Shown here one piece after another: positions 1 to 10,049 of a stretch of DNA of 64,000 bases. Within the stretch, counting starts at the first letter, position 1; each line of letters opens with the position of its first letter. The notes under the pieces were generated by a model, which worked only from the letters and a program-made list of their open reading frames with translations, had not been told where the DNA came from and did no database searches. This stretch comes from Candidatus Aminicenantota bacterium (GTDB lineage Bacteria > Acidobacteriota > Aminicenantia > Aminicenantales > Saccharicenantaceae). The stretch covers positions 62,001 to 126,000 of the forward strand of contig JAPKZD010000018.1 in NCBI GenBank assembly GCA_026393975.1, read 5' to 3'. Made by a program: the position numbers and the translations under genes.

Positions 1-890
1 GCCCGAAGAACACGGATGAAACCGAAGGGGAGCAGGCGGCCCCTGGCCTTACGGATGCCCTCGGTCATGTCGGGCATGGCGATAATGAAGGCCACGACGT
101 CCCCGTCCTTCTTGATGGCCTTGACGAAGCGCGGGTCGACGACCGGAAGGTAGCGCTTGGCCAGGTCGTCCATCTCCTCCTCTCCGAGGGGGGCGAAGCC
201 GTAGATGTTGCCGGCCATGTAGCACTCGTTCATGAGCGACAGGATGGGGCGGATCCAGGGTTTGAGCTCCTTCCTCTTGCGGAACTCGATGATCTCGTAA
301 GTGCCGCGCTTCATGGCCCGTTCGTAGATCTTTTTATAGAATTCCGGCAGCTCCTTGGGGACGTCGAGCTTGTAGACGAACCAGTCGTTGTCCTTGGCGT
401 AGCCTTCGTCTTCGAGGAACTTCGGCATCCATTCGAAATTGTAGTAGGTGGCGATGGTCGCCCGGTGCTCGAAGCCCTCGATGAGGAAGCCCTCGGGGTC
501 CTGGTCGGAAAAGCCGTAGGGGCCGACCACCTTGGTCATCCCCTTGGCCCGGGCCCATTCTTCGATGAAACCGAGGATGGCGTGGATCGCTTCCTTGTCC
601 TCGTAGGTGTCCAGGTACCCGAACCGGGCCGTCTTTTCGTTCCGGTGTTCGTTGAAGCGGTGGTTGATGATGCCCATGGCCCGGCCCACGGGCCGTCCGT
701 CCTTCCAGGCCAGGAGGAGGATCGTGTCGCAGTAACCGAAGGCTTTGTTCTTTTTCTTGTCGAAGTACTTCCAGTCGTCCATGTAGATGGGGTGGACCCA
801 GTTCTCGTGCCCGGCGTGGATCTTCTCGGGCAGGTAGATGAACGTCTTCAGATCTTTTCTGGACAGGACCTCGCGGATCTCGATGGGCAT
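1..890 (-). CDS. GNAT-like N-acetyltransferase family protein (C-terminus truncated by window edge)
   Basis: Manual translation from ATG (revcomp at 888-890): MPIEIREVLSRKDLKTFIYLPEKIHAGHENWVHPIYMDDWKYFDKKKNKAFGYCDTILLLAWKDGRPVGRAMGIINHRFNEHR..., open to position 1. The listed ORF 334-900 is a different frame. Confidence 0.7.
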   Translation of the reverse strand, partial: MPIEIREVLSRKDLKTFIYLPEKIHAGHENWVHPIYMDDWKYFDKKKNKAFGYCDTILLLAWKDGRPVGRAMGIINHRFNEHRNEKTARFGYLDTYEDKEAIHAILGFIEEWARAKGMTKVVGPYGFSDQDPEGFLIEGFEHRATIATYYNFEWMPKFLEDEGYAKDNDWFVYKLDVPKELPEFYKKIYERAMKRGTYEIIEFRKRKELKPWIRPILSLMNECYMAGNIYGFAPLGEEEMDDLAKRYLPVVDPRFVKAIKKDGDVVAFIIAMPDMTEGIRKARGRLLPFGFIRVLR

Positions 891-1007
891 GTTTGTTCAC
901 TCTCCTCGGCGGATTCGTTCTTTTATCCTATATTCCAGTGGAAAAAGCAATCGGTTTTTATCTCTGAAAAAACCTGTTCAAAAGATGAGGAAGGCATGTG
1001 GAAATTC

Positions 1008-1036
1008 TTGACAACCCTCCGGCCCATCACTATACT
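1008..1036 (+). promoter_or_regulatory. Sigma70-like promoter for hydrogenase operon
   Basis: TTGACA (1008-1013), 17 nt spacer, TATACT (1031-1036); first ATG of operon at 1070. Confidence 0.7.
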
Positions 1037-1069
1037 TGGCCCTCAAAATAAGGAAGGCAACCTGTCCCA

Positions 1070-2500
1070 ATGAACGCCGAAACAATCGTCCTCCTAACGA
1101 TCCTTGTCCCCATCGTCGGCTCGTTCGCGACCCCCCTGGCCGGCCTGCTGTCCAGGCGCGCCCGGTCGGTCTGGGCCATCCTGGTGAGCGCCGTGACGGC
1201 CGTCTTGCCGCTGACCCTGATCCCCCTCGCTCTCCAAGGGGGGGAGGTTATCGTGCGCAAAAGCCTGGCCCTGGGCTTCGACTTCGTCCTGATCATCGAC
1301 CCGCTGTCGATCTTCATGGCCGGCGTGTCGTCGTTCGTCGGCTGTCTCATCGTCGTCTACTCCGTCGGCTACATCCATAAGGAAGAGAACCAGAACGAAT
1401 ACTACCTGATGGTCCTGCTCTTCATCGGGGCGATGATGGGCCTGGTCTTCTCCGGGAACCTCATCTTCCTCTACCTCTTCTGGGAGATCATCGCCATCAG
1501 CTGCTGGCGGCTCATCGGCTTCTACCGGGAGCCGGCTCACGTCCGCAAGGCCGACAAGGCCTTCCTGGTGACGTTCTTCGGCGCCGTAGTCATGCTCCTC
1601 GGTTTCATCCAGATCTACGGCATCACCAACACCTTCGACATCACGGCCATGCGGGGGACACTCGTCCCGGGGACGGCCGTCCTGCTCATCCTTTTCGGCC
1701 TGTTCTCGAAATCGGCCACGGTCCCGCTCCACACCTGGCTGCCGGACGCCGGCGTCGCGCCGACGACCGTCACGGCCCTGCTCCACGCCGCCGTCCTGGT
1801 CAAGATCGGCGTCTACGCTTTCGCCCGCCTCTTCCTCTATACTTTCCGGCTGCCCGAAGGTTGGCAGCAGGCCATCCCCATCATCGTCATGGTCTCCAGC
1901 CTCGTCGCAGCGGGCGCGGCCGCCGTGGAGAACGATATTAAAAGAATCCTGGCCTACTCGACGATCAGCCAGATCGGCTACATCTTCCTCGGCTTCAGCA
2001 TGGCCAACGCGGCCGGGATCTCCGGGTCGCTTCTCTTCATCCTGATGCACGGGCTGGCCAAGGCCGGGCTCTTTCTCTGCGCCGGGATCGTCATCCACGC
2101 CGTCCACACCAAGGACATCCGGGAGATGGGCGGCCTCGTCAAGACGATGCCGGTCACGGCGATCGCCTTCCTCGTCTGCTCCTTCTCGGTCATCGGCATC
2201 CCACCCTTCGGCGGCTTCTTCTCGAAATTCCTGGTCATCATGGGGACCGTGCAGGCCGGCCGGCCCTGGCTCGCCGCCGCGGCCCTCTTCACCGCCGTCC
2301 TGACGATGTACTACCTTTTCAGGGTTTTCAGCCTGGTGTTCCTGGGTGAGCTCAAGCGCCCGGCTCCCGAGAAAACGAAATCCATGGTCTTTGTCGTCGC
2401 CGTCCTGGCCGTTCTCAGCCTGGCGGCCGGCCTCTTCGTCGCCTACCCGATGAAGCTCGTCAACATCGCGACGACCGAGATGAGTTGGTGGCTCCGATGA
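1070..2500 (+). CDS. Complex I/Mrp antiporter-like membrane subunit (NuoL/M/N family) of group 4 hydrogenase
   Basis: 476 aa polytopic; GLFSKSATVPLHTWLPDAGVAPTTVTALLHAAVLVKIG is typical of proton_antipo_M proteins; first gene of operon. Confidence 0.88.
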   Translation: MNAETIVLLTILVPIVGSFATPLAGLLSRRARSVWAILVSAVTAVLPLTLIPLALQGGEVIVRKSLALGFDFVLIIDPLSIFMAGVSSFVGCLIVVYSVGYIHKEENQNEYYLMVLLFIGAMMGLVFSGNLIFLYLFWEIIAISCWRLIGFYREPAHVRKADKAFLVTFFGAVVMLLGFIQIYGITNTFDITAMRGTLVPGTAVLLILFGLFSKSATVPLHTWLPDAGVAPTTVTALLHAAVLVKIGVYAFARLFLYTFRLPEGWQQAIPIIVMVSSLVAAGAAAVENDIKRILAYSTISQIGYIFLGFSMANAAGISGSLLFILMHGLAKAGLFLCAGIVIHAVHTKDIREMGGLVKTMPVTAIAFLVCSFSVIGIPPFGGFFSKFLVIMGTVQAGRPWLAAAALFTAVLTMYYLFRVFSLVFLGELKRPAPEKTKSMVFVVAVLAVLSLAAGLFVAYPMKLVNIATTEMSWWLR

Positions 2501-4365
2501 CGCCCAAAATGCTTCTTCTCCCCATCCTCCTGCCCGCCGCCCTGGCCGTCGTCCTCCTCGTCATCCCGCGGACGCTCCGCCTCGTCCGGAACGCCCTGGC
2601 CCTGGCCGGCGCGGCCGTCCTTCTCTACTACGGCTTCGTCTTCTTCGCCCTGAAGGACCTCCGGTTCAACGTCCCCTGGCTCGGCATGGGCATCGACTTC
2701 GACCTCCGCCTCTACCACTTCTCGAGCTTCATCCTGCTCGCACTGGCCGGGTTCCTCATCCTGATCACGCTCTATTCGACGGTCAAGATGAAGGACGCGC
2801 CGCGGGCCCGGGAATTCTTCGCCTACGTCTTCCTAACCGCCGCCTTCGCCAACGGGGCGGTGCTGGCCAATAACTTCGTCCCCCTCGTCTTTTTCTGGGA
2901 AGGCTTGCTCGTCACCCTCTATGGCCTCATCACCATCGGCGGCCGGCCGACATCGGGCCGGACCGCGGTCAAGGCCCTTCTGATCAGCGGTTTCTGCGAC
3001 TTCTCGATGATTCTGGGTATCGGGCTCCTGTGGACCGTGAGCGGCACGCTGACCATGTCCCAGGTCTCCGTCGAGCCGACGGGGCTGGCCGCGGTCGCCT
3101 TCGTCCTGATGATGATCGGAGCCGCCGGCAAGGCCGGGGCCATGCCCTTCCACACCTGGATCCCCGACGCCGCCGTCGACGCACCCGTGACCTTCATGGC
3201 CTTCCTGCCGGCCGCCTTCGAGAAACTGCTGGGCATCTACCTCCTGGCCCGGATCTCCCTCGACTTCTTCAAGCTCCGGCCGGGGAGCGGCCTCTCCGTC
3301 CTGCTCATGGTCCTCGGGGCGGTGACCATCGTCCTGGCCGTTCTCATGGCCCTCGTCCAGAAGGACCTCAAGCGGCTCCTGTCCTATCACGCCGTCAGCC
3401 AGGTCGGCTACATGATCCTCGGCATCGGGACGGCCGTGCCGTTCGGCATCGCCGGCGGGCTCTTCCACATGATCAACCACGCCATGTATAAATGCGGCCT
3501 CTTCCTGAGCGCCGGCTCGGTCGAGCACCGGACCGGCACGACCGAGCTCAAGAAGCTCGGCGGCTTGCGGAAAGAGATGCCGCTGACGGCCTTCGGATTC
3601 ACCGTCTGCGCCCTGGCCATTTCCGGGGTCTGGCCGCTCAACGGTTTCGTTTCCAAAGAGATGGTCTTCCACGGCGCCCTCGAATCGGGCTACACGGTCT
3701 TCGCCATCGCGGCCTGGGTCGGGGCGATCTTCACCTTCGCCTCCTTCCTCAAGGCCGGGCATTCCGTATTCTTCGGCGAACGGACCCGCGAGATCCCAGC
3801 GGTCAAGGAGAGCCAACCGGCCATCGTCGTCCCCATCCTCGTCCTGGCGGCCCTCTGCATTCTCTTCGGCGTCTACAATAAGCTCCCCTTGACCCTCTTC
3901 ATCCAGCCCATCCTTGCGGGTCACGTGGAGGCCGGCGCCCATCTCGATTTTACCAGTCACGCCCTGGACATCTTTAACCCGGTGGCCCTTATCTCGATCG
4001 GCTGTCTCGTTCTGGCCTTCCTGCTCCATCGGCACGGCTTCCTGAAGTCCGGCCGCAAGCCCTACCTGGCCTCCGAACCCGTCCATAACCTCCCTGTGGT
4101 CCACAAGCTCTACGACCTGGCCGAGGCCCGGGTGTTCGACCCCTACGAGCAGGGTGTCAAGGTCCTCCACGGGCTGTCTCTCGTCCTGTACAAGGCCGTC
4201 GACCGGCCCATCGATTTCGTCTTCGAGAAGGTCGTCACCGTCGCCGGGGAGAAATTCACGGCCATCCTGAGGAAGGCCCACAACGGGCATTATGCGAACT
4301 ACCTCGCCTGGTGCCTGGCCGGCCTGATCATCGTGGCGGGCGCGATCAGCCTGCTCGCGAAATAG
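2485..4365 (+). CDS. NuoL-like antiporter subunit with long C-terminal extension
   Basis: 626 aa; GAAGKAGAMPFHTWIPDAAVDAPVTFMAFLPAAFEKLLG; extended C-terminus; overlaps upstream gene. Confidence 0.88.
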   Translation: MVAPMTPKMLLLPILLPAALAVVLLVIPRTLRLVRNALALAGAAVLLYYGFVFFALKDLRFNVPWLGMGIDFDLRLYHFSSFILLALAGFLILITLYSTVKMKDAPRAREFFAYVFLTAAFANGAVLANNFVPLVFFWEGLLVTLYGLITIGGRPTSGRTAVKALLISGFCDFSMILGIGLLWTVSGTLTMSQVSVEPTGLAAVAFVLMMIGAAGKAGAMPFHTWIPDAAVDAPVTFMAFLPAAFEKLLGIYLLARISLDFFKLRPGSGLSVLLMVLGAVTIVLAVLMALVQKDLKRLLSYHAVSQVGYMILGIGTAVPFGIAGGLFHMINHAMYKCGLFLSAGSVEHRTGTTELKKLGGLRKEMPLTAFGFTVCALAISGVWPLNGFVSKEMVFHGALESGYTVFAIAAWVGAIFTFASFLKAGHSVFFGERTREIPAVKESQPAIVVPILVLAALCILFGVYNKLPLTLFIQPILAGHVEAGAHLDFTSHALDIFNPVALISIGCLVLAFLLHRHGFLKSGRKPYLASEPVHNLPVVHKLYDLAEARVFDPYEQGVKVLHGLSLVLYKAVDRPIDFVFEKVVTVAGEKFTAILRKAHNGHYANYLAWCLAGLIIVAGAISLLAK

Positions 4366-4375
4366 AGGAGGAGCG

Positions 4376-5857
4376 TTGATCATACTTTTCGTTGCGCTGC
4401 CGCTCGTCGTGGCGGGGATTCTCCCTCTCGTCGGCAAGGTCTCCCGGCGGGTCGTGCCGGACCTGCTGGCCAACGCGGCCCTGCTCTTCCTGCTCGTCTA
4501 CGCCGCGATCACCGGGCGTCACCTCATCGCCGGCGGGCCCGTCCTCCAACAGCTCTCCTGGTTCGGTGAGCCCGTCGCCATCCGGCTGGCCCTGGACGGG
4601 TTCAGCCTGCTCATGCTCCTGGCCATCGCCCTCGTCGGGCTGGCGGCCTGCCTGTTCTCCATCGACTACATGGAGCACTACGGGGCCAAGGCCAATTATT
4701 ACGCCCTGTTCCTGGTCATGATCGCCGGGATGAACGGACTCGTCCTGGCCACGGACCTCTTCAACGTCTACCTCTTCATGGAGGTGGCGGCCGTCGCGTC
4801 CTACGCCCTCGTCGCCTTCGGGCTGGGGCGGGACGAGCTCGAGGCCGCCTTCAAATACCTCCTGCTCTCCGTCGTGGCCACGGCCTTCATCCTGATCAGC
4901 GTCGCCGTCATCTTCGGGATGACCGGGAGCCTGGATTTCGCGGCCGTGGCCAAGGCCCTCCAGGAGCTCAACGCCGGCGCCGCGGTCGGCGTCGCCTCCG
5001 CCTTCTTCCTCATGGGCTTCGGCCTGAAGGCGGCCCTTATCCCGTTCCACGCCTGGCTTCCAGACGCCCACCCTTCGGCCCCGGCGCCCATCTCGGCCGT
5101 CCTGTCCGGCCTCCTGATCAAGGTCTCCGGCGTCTACGCCATGACCCGGATCTTCCTCAACGTCTTCGGCCTGACGCCGGCCCTGTCCACGGTCCTGATG
5201 TCCCTGGGCGCGCTGTCCATGGTCGTCGCCGCCTTCCTCGCCCTGGGCCAGAAGGACATGAAGAGGATGCTGGCCTATTCCTCGATCAGCCAGGTCGGCT
5301 ACGTCGTCCTGGGGATCGGCATCGGGACGCCCCTCGGCATCGCCGGCGGGCTGTTCCACCTCTTCAACCACGCCCTGGCCAAAGGGCTCCTGTTCTTGAC
5401 CAGCGGCTCCGTCCAGCAAGCCACGGGCACGCGGGACCTCGACGAGATGGGCGGCCTGGCCAAGCGCATGCCGATCACGGCCGCAACGAACCTCGTCGGG
5501 GCCCTGTCGATCGCTGGCGTCCCGCCGCTCAACGGGTTCTGGTCGAAGCTGATCATCATCATCGCGCTCGTCCAGTCCGGGCACCCCGTATTCGCCGTGA
5601 TCGCCGTCCTGACCTCGGTCCTGACCCTCTGGTACTATCTCCTCATGCAGCGGAAGGCCTTCTTCGGCAAGCTCAACGAAAAATGGGCCGCCGTCAAGGA
5701 AGCGCCTTTCTGGATGACGGCCGCGACCGTCTTCCTGGCCCTCCTCTGCGTGGGGATCGGCATCCTCTTCTCGTCGACCGTCACGACCTGGATCCAGCCC
5801 GCCGCCGACGTGCTCGCGGACGGGGTCCACGCCGTGATCGGATCGTGGGGATTTTAA
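4376..5857 (+). CDS. MrpD/NuoN-like antiporter subunit
   Basis: 493 aa; GFGLKAALIPFHAWLPDAHPSAPAPISAVLSGLLIKVSGVYAMTRIF. Confidence 0.88.
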   Translation: MIILFVALPLVVAGILPLVGKVSRRVVPDLLANAALLFLLVYAAITGRHLIAGGPVLQQLSWFGEPVAIRLALDGFSLLMLLAIALVGLAACLFSIDYMEHYGAKANYYALFLVMIAGMNGLVLATDLFNVYLFMEVAAVASYALVAFGLGRDELEAAFKYLLLSVVATAFILISVAVIFGMTGSLDFAAVAKALQELNAGAAVGVASAFFLMGFGLKAALIPFHAWLPDAHPSAPAPISAVLSGLLIKVSGVYAMTRIFLNVFGLTPALSTVLMSLGALSMVVAAFLALGQKDMKRMLAYSSISQVGYVVLGIGIGTPLGIAGGLFHLFNHALAKGLLFLTSGSVQQATGTRDLDEMGGLAKRMPITAATNLVGALSIAGVPPLNGFWSKLIIIIALVQSGHPVFAVIAVLTSVLTLWYYLLMQRKAFFGKLNEKWAAVKEAPFWMTAATVFLALLCVGIGILFSSTVTTWIQPAADVLADGVHAVIGSWGF

Positions 5858-5860
5858 ACG

Positions 5861-6343
5861 ATGATCGTGCAAACAGCTCTCCTCATCGGTTTGGTCCTGT
5901 TCTCGGTCCTGGCCATCCTGCTCCGCGACCTGCTCAAGTCGGCCATCTCGCTCGCCGCCGCCAGCCTGTTCCTGGGGATCATCTTCTTCAGGATGAACGC
6001 CCCGTACGCCGGCGTCTTCGAGATCTCCGTCGTCGCCGGGTTGATCACGGTCCTCTTCATCCTGACCATCGCCCTGACCAAGGCCGGCGACGAGGTCCGG
6101 GAATCCCGGGTCGTGAACTGGGTCTTCCCCCTCTTCTTCATCGCCTTCATCATCATCGACGCCCTGGTCATGAAGGGCCTCCTCCGGAAGATCCCGGCCC
6201 TCGCCTCGGGAGCGGAGACGGGCACCTTCGGCGACGTCCTCTGGAAAGGGAGGACGTTCGACCTCGTCGGCCAGATCGCCGTCATCCTGGCCGGCGTGTT
6301 CGCCGTCCTGGCCCTGTTCCGCAAGGGGGACAAACATGACTAA
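5861..6343 (+). CDS. NuoJ-like membrane subunit
   Basis: 160 aa hydrophobic protein between antiporter subunits and NuoK-like gene; position and hydropathy. Confidence 0.7.
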   Translation: MIVQTALLIGLVLFSVLAILLRDLLKSAISLAAASLFLGIIFFRMNAPYAGVFEISVVAGLITVLFILTIALTKAGDEVRESRVVNWVFPLFFIAFIIIDALVMKGLLRKIPALASGAETGTFGDVLWKGRTFDLVGQIAVILAGVFAVLALFRKGDKHD

Positions 6344-6644
6344 CACCTGGTACTTCACCCTGTTTTTCGCGGCCGCCCTCATCTTCGCCGGGATCCTCGG
6401 CCTCCTTCTCCGGCGGAACCTCATCAAGCTCTTCATCGCCATCGAAGTCATCGCCAAGGGCATCAGCCTGCTCCTCCTGGGGACCGGGTTCGCCAAGGAC
6501 AACATCCTCGTCGCCCAGACCCTTGTCGTCACGTTTATCGTCGTCGAGGTCAGCCTCGTGGCCACGGCCCTGGCCCTCATCATCAACATCGCCCGGCAGA
6601 CGAAGAGCCTGGACATCCGCAAGCTGGCCAGGCTGAAAGGTTGA
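6336..6644 (+). CDS. NuoK/MrpC-like membrane subunit
   Basis: 102 aa; GILGLLLRRNLIKLFIAIEVIAKGISLLLLG...TFIVVEVSLVATALALIINI pattern of NuoK/MnhC. Confidence 0.85.
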   Translation: MTNTWYFTLFFAAALIFAGILGLLLRRNLIKLFIAIEVIAKGISLLLLGTGFAKDNILVAQTLVVTFIVVEVSLVATALALIINIARQTKSLDIRKLARLKG

Positions 6645-6647
6645 GCC

Positions 6648-6980
6648 ATGAAGGGAATCGGTTTCCTCCTCTCCCCGCCCGTCGCCTTCCTCTTTTTCCT
6701 GGGGACGGCCTTCGCCCTCTACGGCCTGGGATCGAAAATGGCACCCAAGCTGACCAAGGTCGGCGGCAAGCTCACGACCTACGCCTGCGGCGAGGACATC
6801 CCGGGCGTCAAGATCCAGTTCGGCTACCGCCTCTTCTTCTTCGTCGCCCTGTTCTTCACGATGATGCACGTGGCCGTCCTGGTCATCGCCACCGTTCCCT
6901 CGGGCAAGATCGTCTTTTTCGCCGTCTTCTACCTGCTCATGATCTTCCTGTCCGTCATGGCCCTGGTCACAAGGAGCTAA
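6648..6980 (+). CDS. NuoA-like membrane subunit
   Basis: 110 aa; TTYACGEDIPGVKIQFGYRLFFFVALFFTMMHVAVL corresponds to the NuoA YECG...F..FF..A.LF...D motif. Confidence 0.75.
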   Translation: MKGIGFLLSPPVAFLFFLGTAFALYGLGSKMAPKLTKVGGKLTTYACGEDIPGVKIQFGYRLFFFVALFFTMMHVAVLVIATVPSGKIVFFAVFYLLMIFLSVMALVTRS

Positions 6981-6981
6981 C

Positions 6982-7401
6982 ATGCTGAACAAGCTCACGC
7001 GTTGGTCCAGGATCAAGTCGCCCTGGATCCTCCACCTCAACTCCGGCGCCTGCAACGCCTGCGACATCGAGATCGTCGCCGCGCTGACCCCGCGGTTCGA
7101 CGTCGAGCGCTTCGGCATTCTCCTCAAGGCCACGCCACGCCACGCCGACGTCATCATCGCCAGCGGCCCGGTCACCCGCCAGATAAGGGACCGGATCATC
7201 CGCATCTACGACCAGGTCCCCGACCCCAAGTTCGTCATCGCCGTGGGCGCCTGCGCCATGTCCGGCTGTGTCTACCGCGGCGCGTACAACATCATGGGCG
7301 GCATCGACCAGGTCATCCCGGTGAACATGTACGTCCCGGGCTGCCCGGCCCGGCCCGACGCCATCATCGACGGCGTCGTCAAGCTTCTGGGTAAACTCTA
7401 A
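6982..7401 (+). CDS. [NiFe]-hydrogenase small subunit (NuoB-like)
   Basis: 139 aa; HLNSGACNACDIEIVAAL (CxxCD), GACAMSGCVYRGAYN and PGCPARPDAIIDGVV motifs for the proximal 4Fe-4S cluster. Confidence 0.9.
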   Translation: MLNKLTRWSRIKSPWILHLNSGACNACDIEIVAALTPRFDVERFGILLKATPRHADVIIASGPVTRQIRDRIIRIYDQVPDPKFVIAVGACAMSGCVYRGAYNIMGGIDQVIPVNMYVPGCPARPDAIIDGVVKLLGKL

Positions 7402-7417
7402 GCATCAAGGAACCGAC

Positions 7418-7891
7418 ATGTCCGACATCGAAATCGTCGAAAGCCTGAAGCGGGACCTCGGGGAGAAGGCCCTCGATCTAACGAATCCCGACGTCCGCCG
7501 CATTTTTGTCAAGATCGCGCCGCCGGAGCTCGTCCCGGTCGTGACGCTCCTCCGCGACAAGTACGACTGCGCCTACCTGGCCACGATCAGCGGGGTCGAC
7601 AAGGGCGACACGTTCGAGTTCCTGTACCATTTCGCGTCGCCCGTCGCCAACATCAACCTGCGGACCGAATTCCCGAAATCCGAACCCCGCATCGCGTCCA
7701 TCTGCGCCGTCATCCCGGGCGCCGTCCTCTACGAGCGGGAACTCCAGGAGATGTTCGGCGTGAAGGTCGAGGGCATCCCCGACCCCCGCCGCCTCGTCCT
7801 GCCAGACGACTGGCCCGAAGGCCAATACCCTTTGAGGAAAGACTGGAAGCACGTGCGGCCCCAGGAAGTCATCCCCGGAGGAAAGTCATGA
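7418..7891 (+). CDS. NuoC-like 30 kDa subunit
   Basis: 157 aa; YERELQEMFGVKVEGIPDPRRLVLPDDWPEGQYPLRKDW is the NuoC-family signature. Confidence 0.9.
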   Translation: MSDIEIVESLKRDLGEKALDLTNPDVRRIFVKIAPPELVPVVTLLRDKYDCAYLATISGVDKGDTFEFLYHFASPVANINLRTEFPKSEPRIASICAVIPGAVLYERELQEMFGVKVEGIPDPRRLVLPDDWPEGQYPLRKDWKHVRPQEVIPGGKS

Positions 7892-9090
7892 GTTTCCAGA
7901 TCCCCATCGGTCCCCAGCACCCGGCCCTCAAGGAGCCGATCAGCCTGCGCATGACCGTCGAGGGGGAGGTCATCACGGACGTCGACATGCGCCTCGGCTA
8001 CAATCACCGCGGCATGGAGAAGCTGGCCGAGGAGAAATCCTGGCTCCAGAACATCTACGTCACCGAGCGCATCTGCGGCATCTGCTCCCATTCCCACGCC
8101 ACCTGCTACGTTCAGGGCGTGGAGAAGCTCATGGAGCTCGCGCCGCCCCGGCGCGGCCTTTATATCCGCTACCTCGTCGCCGAGCTCGAGCGCGTCCACA
8201 GCCACCTCCTCTGGCTCGGCGTCGCCGGCCACGAGGCCGGTTTCGATTCGTTCTTCATGTACACCTGGCGCGACCGCGAGATCGTCATGGACCTCCTGGA
8301 GATGATCTCCGGCAACCGCGTCCACTACGCCATCAACACGCTCGGCGGCGTGCGCCGTGACATCGACGAGGGCCAGAAGGCCAAGATCCTGGAAGGCGTC
8401 GCCACGCTGAGAAAGCGGAGCGAATATTATTTCTACATCGGCGCCAACGAACCGAGCTTCGTCGCCAGGATCGCCGGCGTCGGTTATCTGTCCAAGGAAT
8501 CGGCCATCGCCCTCTGCGCCGTCGGCCCCGTCGCCCGGGCCTCGGGCGTCGCCCGCGACGTCCGCAAGGATGACCCGTGCGCCGTCTACGGGGAGCTCGA
8601 CTTCGAGGTGGCGACGGCCGACACTTGCGACGTCCTCGGGCGGGTCGTCGTCCGGGTCAAGGAGTTGCTCGAGTCCTACAAGCTCATCGAGCAGATGGTC
8701 AAGGGCCTGCCGGCCGGCGACATCGCCGTCAAGGCCCCGCGCAAGGCCAAGCCCGGCGAGGTCGTCAGCCGCTACGAGGCGCCCCGGGGCGAGAACATCC
8801 ATTACATCAAGGCCAACGGGACGGACAAGCCCGAGCGCCTGAAGGTCCGGGCCCCCACCCTGGCCAACTACCCGGCCACAGTGGAGATGCTCCGGAAGGG
8901 CTTCATCGCCGACATCCCGCTCATCTTCGCCGCCATCGACCCCTGCATCTGCTGCGCCGAACGGACCGTCACCCTGGTCGCCGCCGGAAGCGGTGAGGAG
9001 TCGGTCGTCCGGATGAGCGATCTGCGCCGGCAGGCGCTCGCCCGGCATCAAAACGCTCCCGTGAAAAGGAATGCGGTATGGCCGTTGTGA
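7888..9090 (+). CDS. Group 4 [NiFe]-hydrogenase large (catalytic) subunit (NuoD-like)
   Basis: 400 aa; both Ni-binding motifs: RICGICSHSH (L1) and DPCICCAER (L2), followed by a C-terminal extension. Confidence 0.93.
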   Translation: MSFQIPIGPQHPALKEPISLRMTVEGEVITDVDMRLGYNHRGMEKLAEEKSWLQNIYVTERICGICSHSHATCYVQGVEKLMELAPPRRGLYIRYLVAELERVHSHLLWLGVAGHEAGFDSFFMYTWRDREIVMDLLEMISGNRVHYAINTLGGVRRDIDEGQKAKILEGVATLRKRSEYYFYIGANEPSFVARIAGVGYLSKESAIALCAVGPVARASGVARDVRKDDPCAVYGELDFEVATADTCDVLGRVVVRVKELLESYKLIEQMVKGLPAGDIAVKAPRKAKPGEVVSRYEAPRGENIHYIKANGTDKPERLKVRAPTLANYPATVEMLRKGFIADIPLIFAAIDPCICCAERTVTLVAAGSGEESVVRMSDLRRQALARHQNAPVKRNAVWPL

Positions 9091-10049
9091 GAACACTCCT
9101 TTATCTCGTCGTCTACCCCGGACTTCTCTTCCTCTTCGTCTATTCGACCTTCTGCGAGTGGTTCGACCGCAAGGTCTACGCCAGGCTCCAGAACCGGATG
9201 GGCCCGACCCACACGGGCCGGTTCGGGCTCCTCCAGCCCATCGCCGACTTCTTCAAGCTCATGGCCAAGGAGGACATCGTCCCCGAGGCCGCGGACAAGC
9301 GTCTCTTCAGTATCCTGCCGGTCGTCGGCCTGGCCGTCGTCGCGACGGCGGGGCTGCTGCTCCCCGTCTGGAACTTCGACCTGGCCAACCCCGGCCTGAC
9401 GTCGTTTTCCGGCGACATCATCGTCGTCCTCTACCTCCTCAGCCTGCCGACGCTCATCCTCTTCCTGGCCGCCTGGGCCTCGACCAACCCCTTCGCCACG
9501 ATCGGCGGCGCCCGCGTCCTGACCATGTTCTTCGGCTACGAGGTCCCGCTCTTCCTGGCCGTCCTGAGCCCGGCCATCCTGGCCGACTCCTGGCGCCTGG
9601 CCGAGATCGCGGCCTTCTACCAGGCGAAGCCCCTCCTCCTCCTGACGAACCTGCTGGGCTTCATCGTCGCCGTCATCGCCGTCCAGGCCAAGCTCGAGCG
9701 GACCCCCTTCGACATCCCCCACGCCGAGACGGAGATCGTCGGCGGGACGTTCACCGAATATTCGGGGAAGAAACTGGCCCTCTTCCGCCTGACCTTCGAC
9801 ATCGAGCTCGTCGTCTCGAGCGGCCTCCTCGCGGCCGTCTTCCTGGGCGGTTTCCCCGGCGGCGCGGTCGTCGGGTTCCTCCATTTCGTGGTCAAGACGC
9901 TCTTCGTCATCTTCCTCCTATCCCTTCTCCGGGCACTGACTTCGCGGATACGCATCGACCAGGTCGTATCCTTCGCCTGGAAATACCTGGCCCCGCTGGC
10001 CGTCCTCCAGCTCCTTGTCACCATCCTCCTGAAGGGATTGCTGTCATGA
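9078..10049 (+). CDS. NuoH/HycD-like membrane subunit
   Basis: 323 aa; EWFDRKVYARLQNRMGPTHTGRFGLLQPIADFFKLMAKEDIVP and KLERTPFDIPHAETEIVGG signatures. Confidence 0.93.
   Translation: MAVVRTLLYLVVYPGLLFLFVYSTFCEWFDRKVYARLQNRMGPTHTGRFGLLQPIADFFKLMAKEDIVPEAADKRLFSILPVVGLAVVATAGLLLPVWNFDLANPGLTSFSGDIIVVLYLLSLPTLILFLAAWASTNPFATIGGARVLTMFFGYEVPLFLAVLSPAILADSWRLAEIAAFYQAKPLLLLTNLLGFIVAVIAVQAKLERTPFDIPHAETEIVGGTFTEYSGKKLALFRLTFDIELVVSSGLLAAVFLGGFPGGAVVGFLHFVVKTLFVIFLLSLLRALTSRIRIDQVVSFAWKYLAPLAVLQLLVTILLKGLLS

Noticed and set aside
334-900. 188-aa minus ORF MNKHAHRDPRGPV...
   Set aside because: Arg/His/Pro-rich off-frame translation; the GNAT-like frame from ATG 890 is continuous to the window edge and protein-like.
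4346-6649. 767-aa minus-strand ORF opposite hydrogenase membrane subunits
   Set aside because: Acidic/glycine-rich mirror translation of antiporter genes; no recognisable domain.
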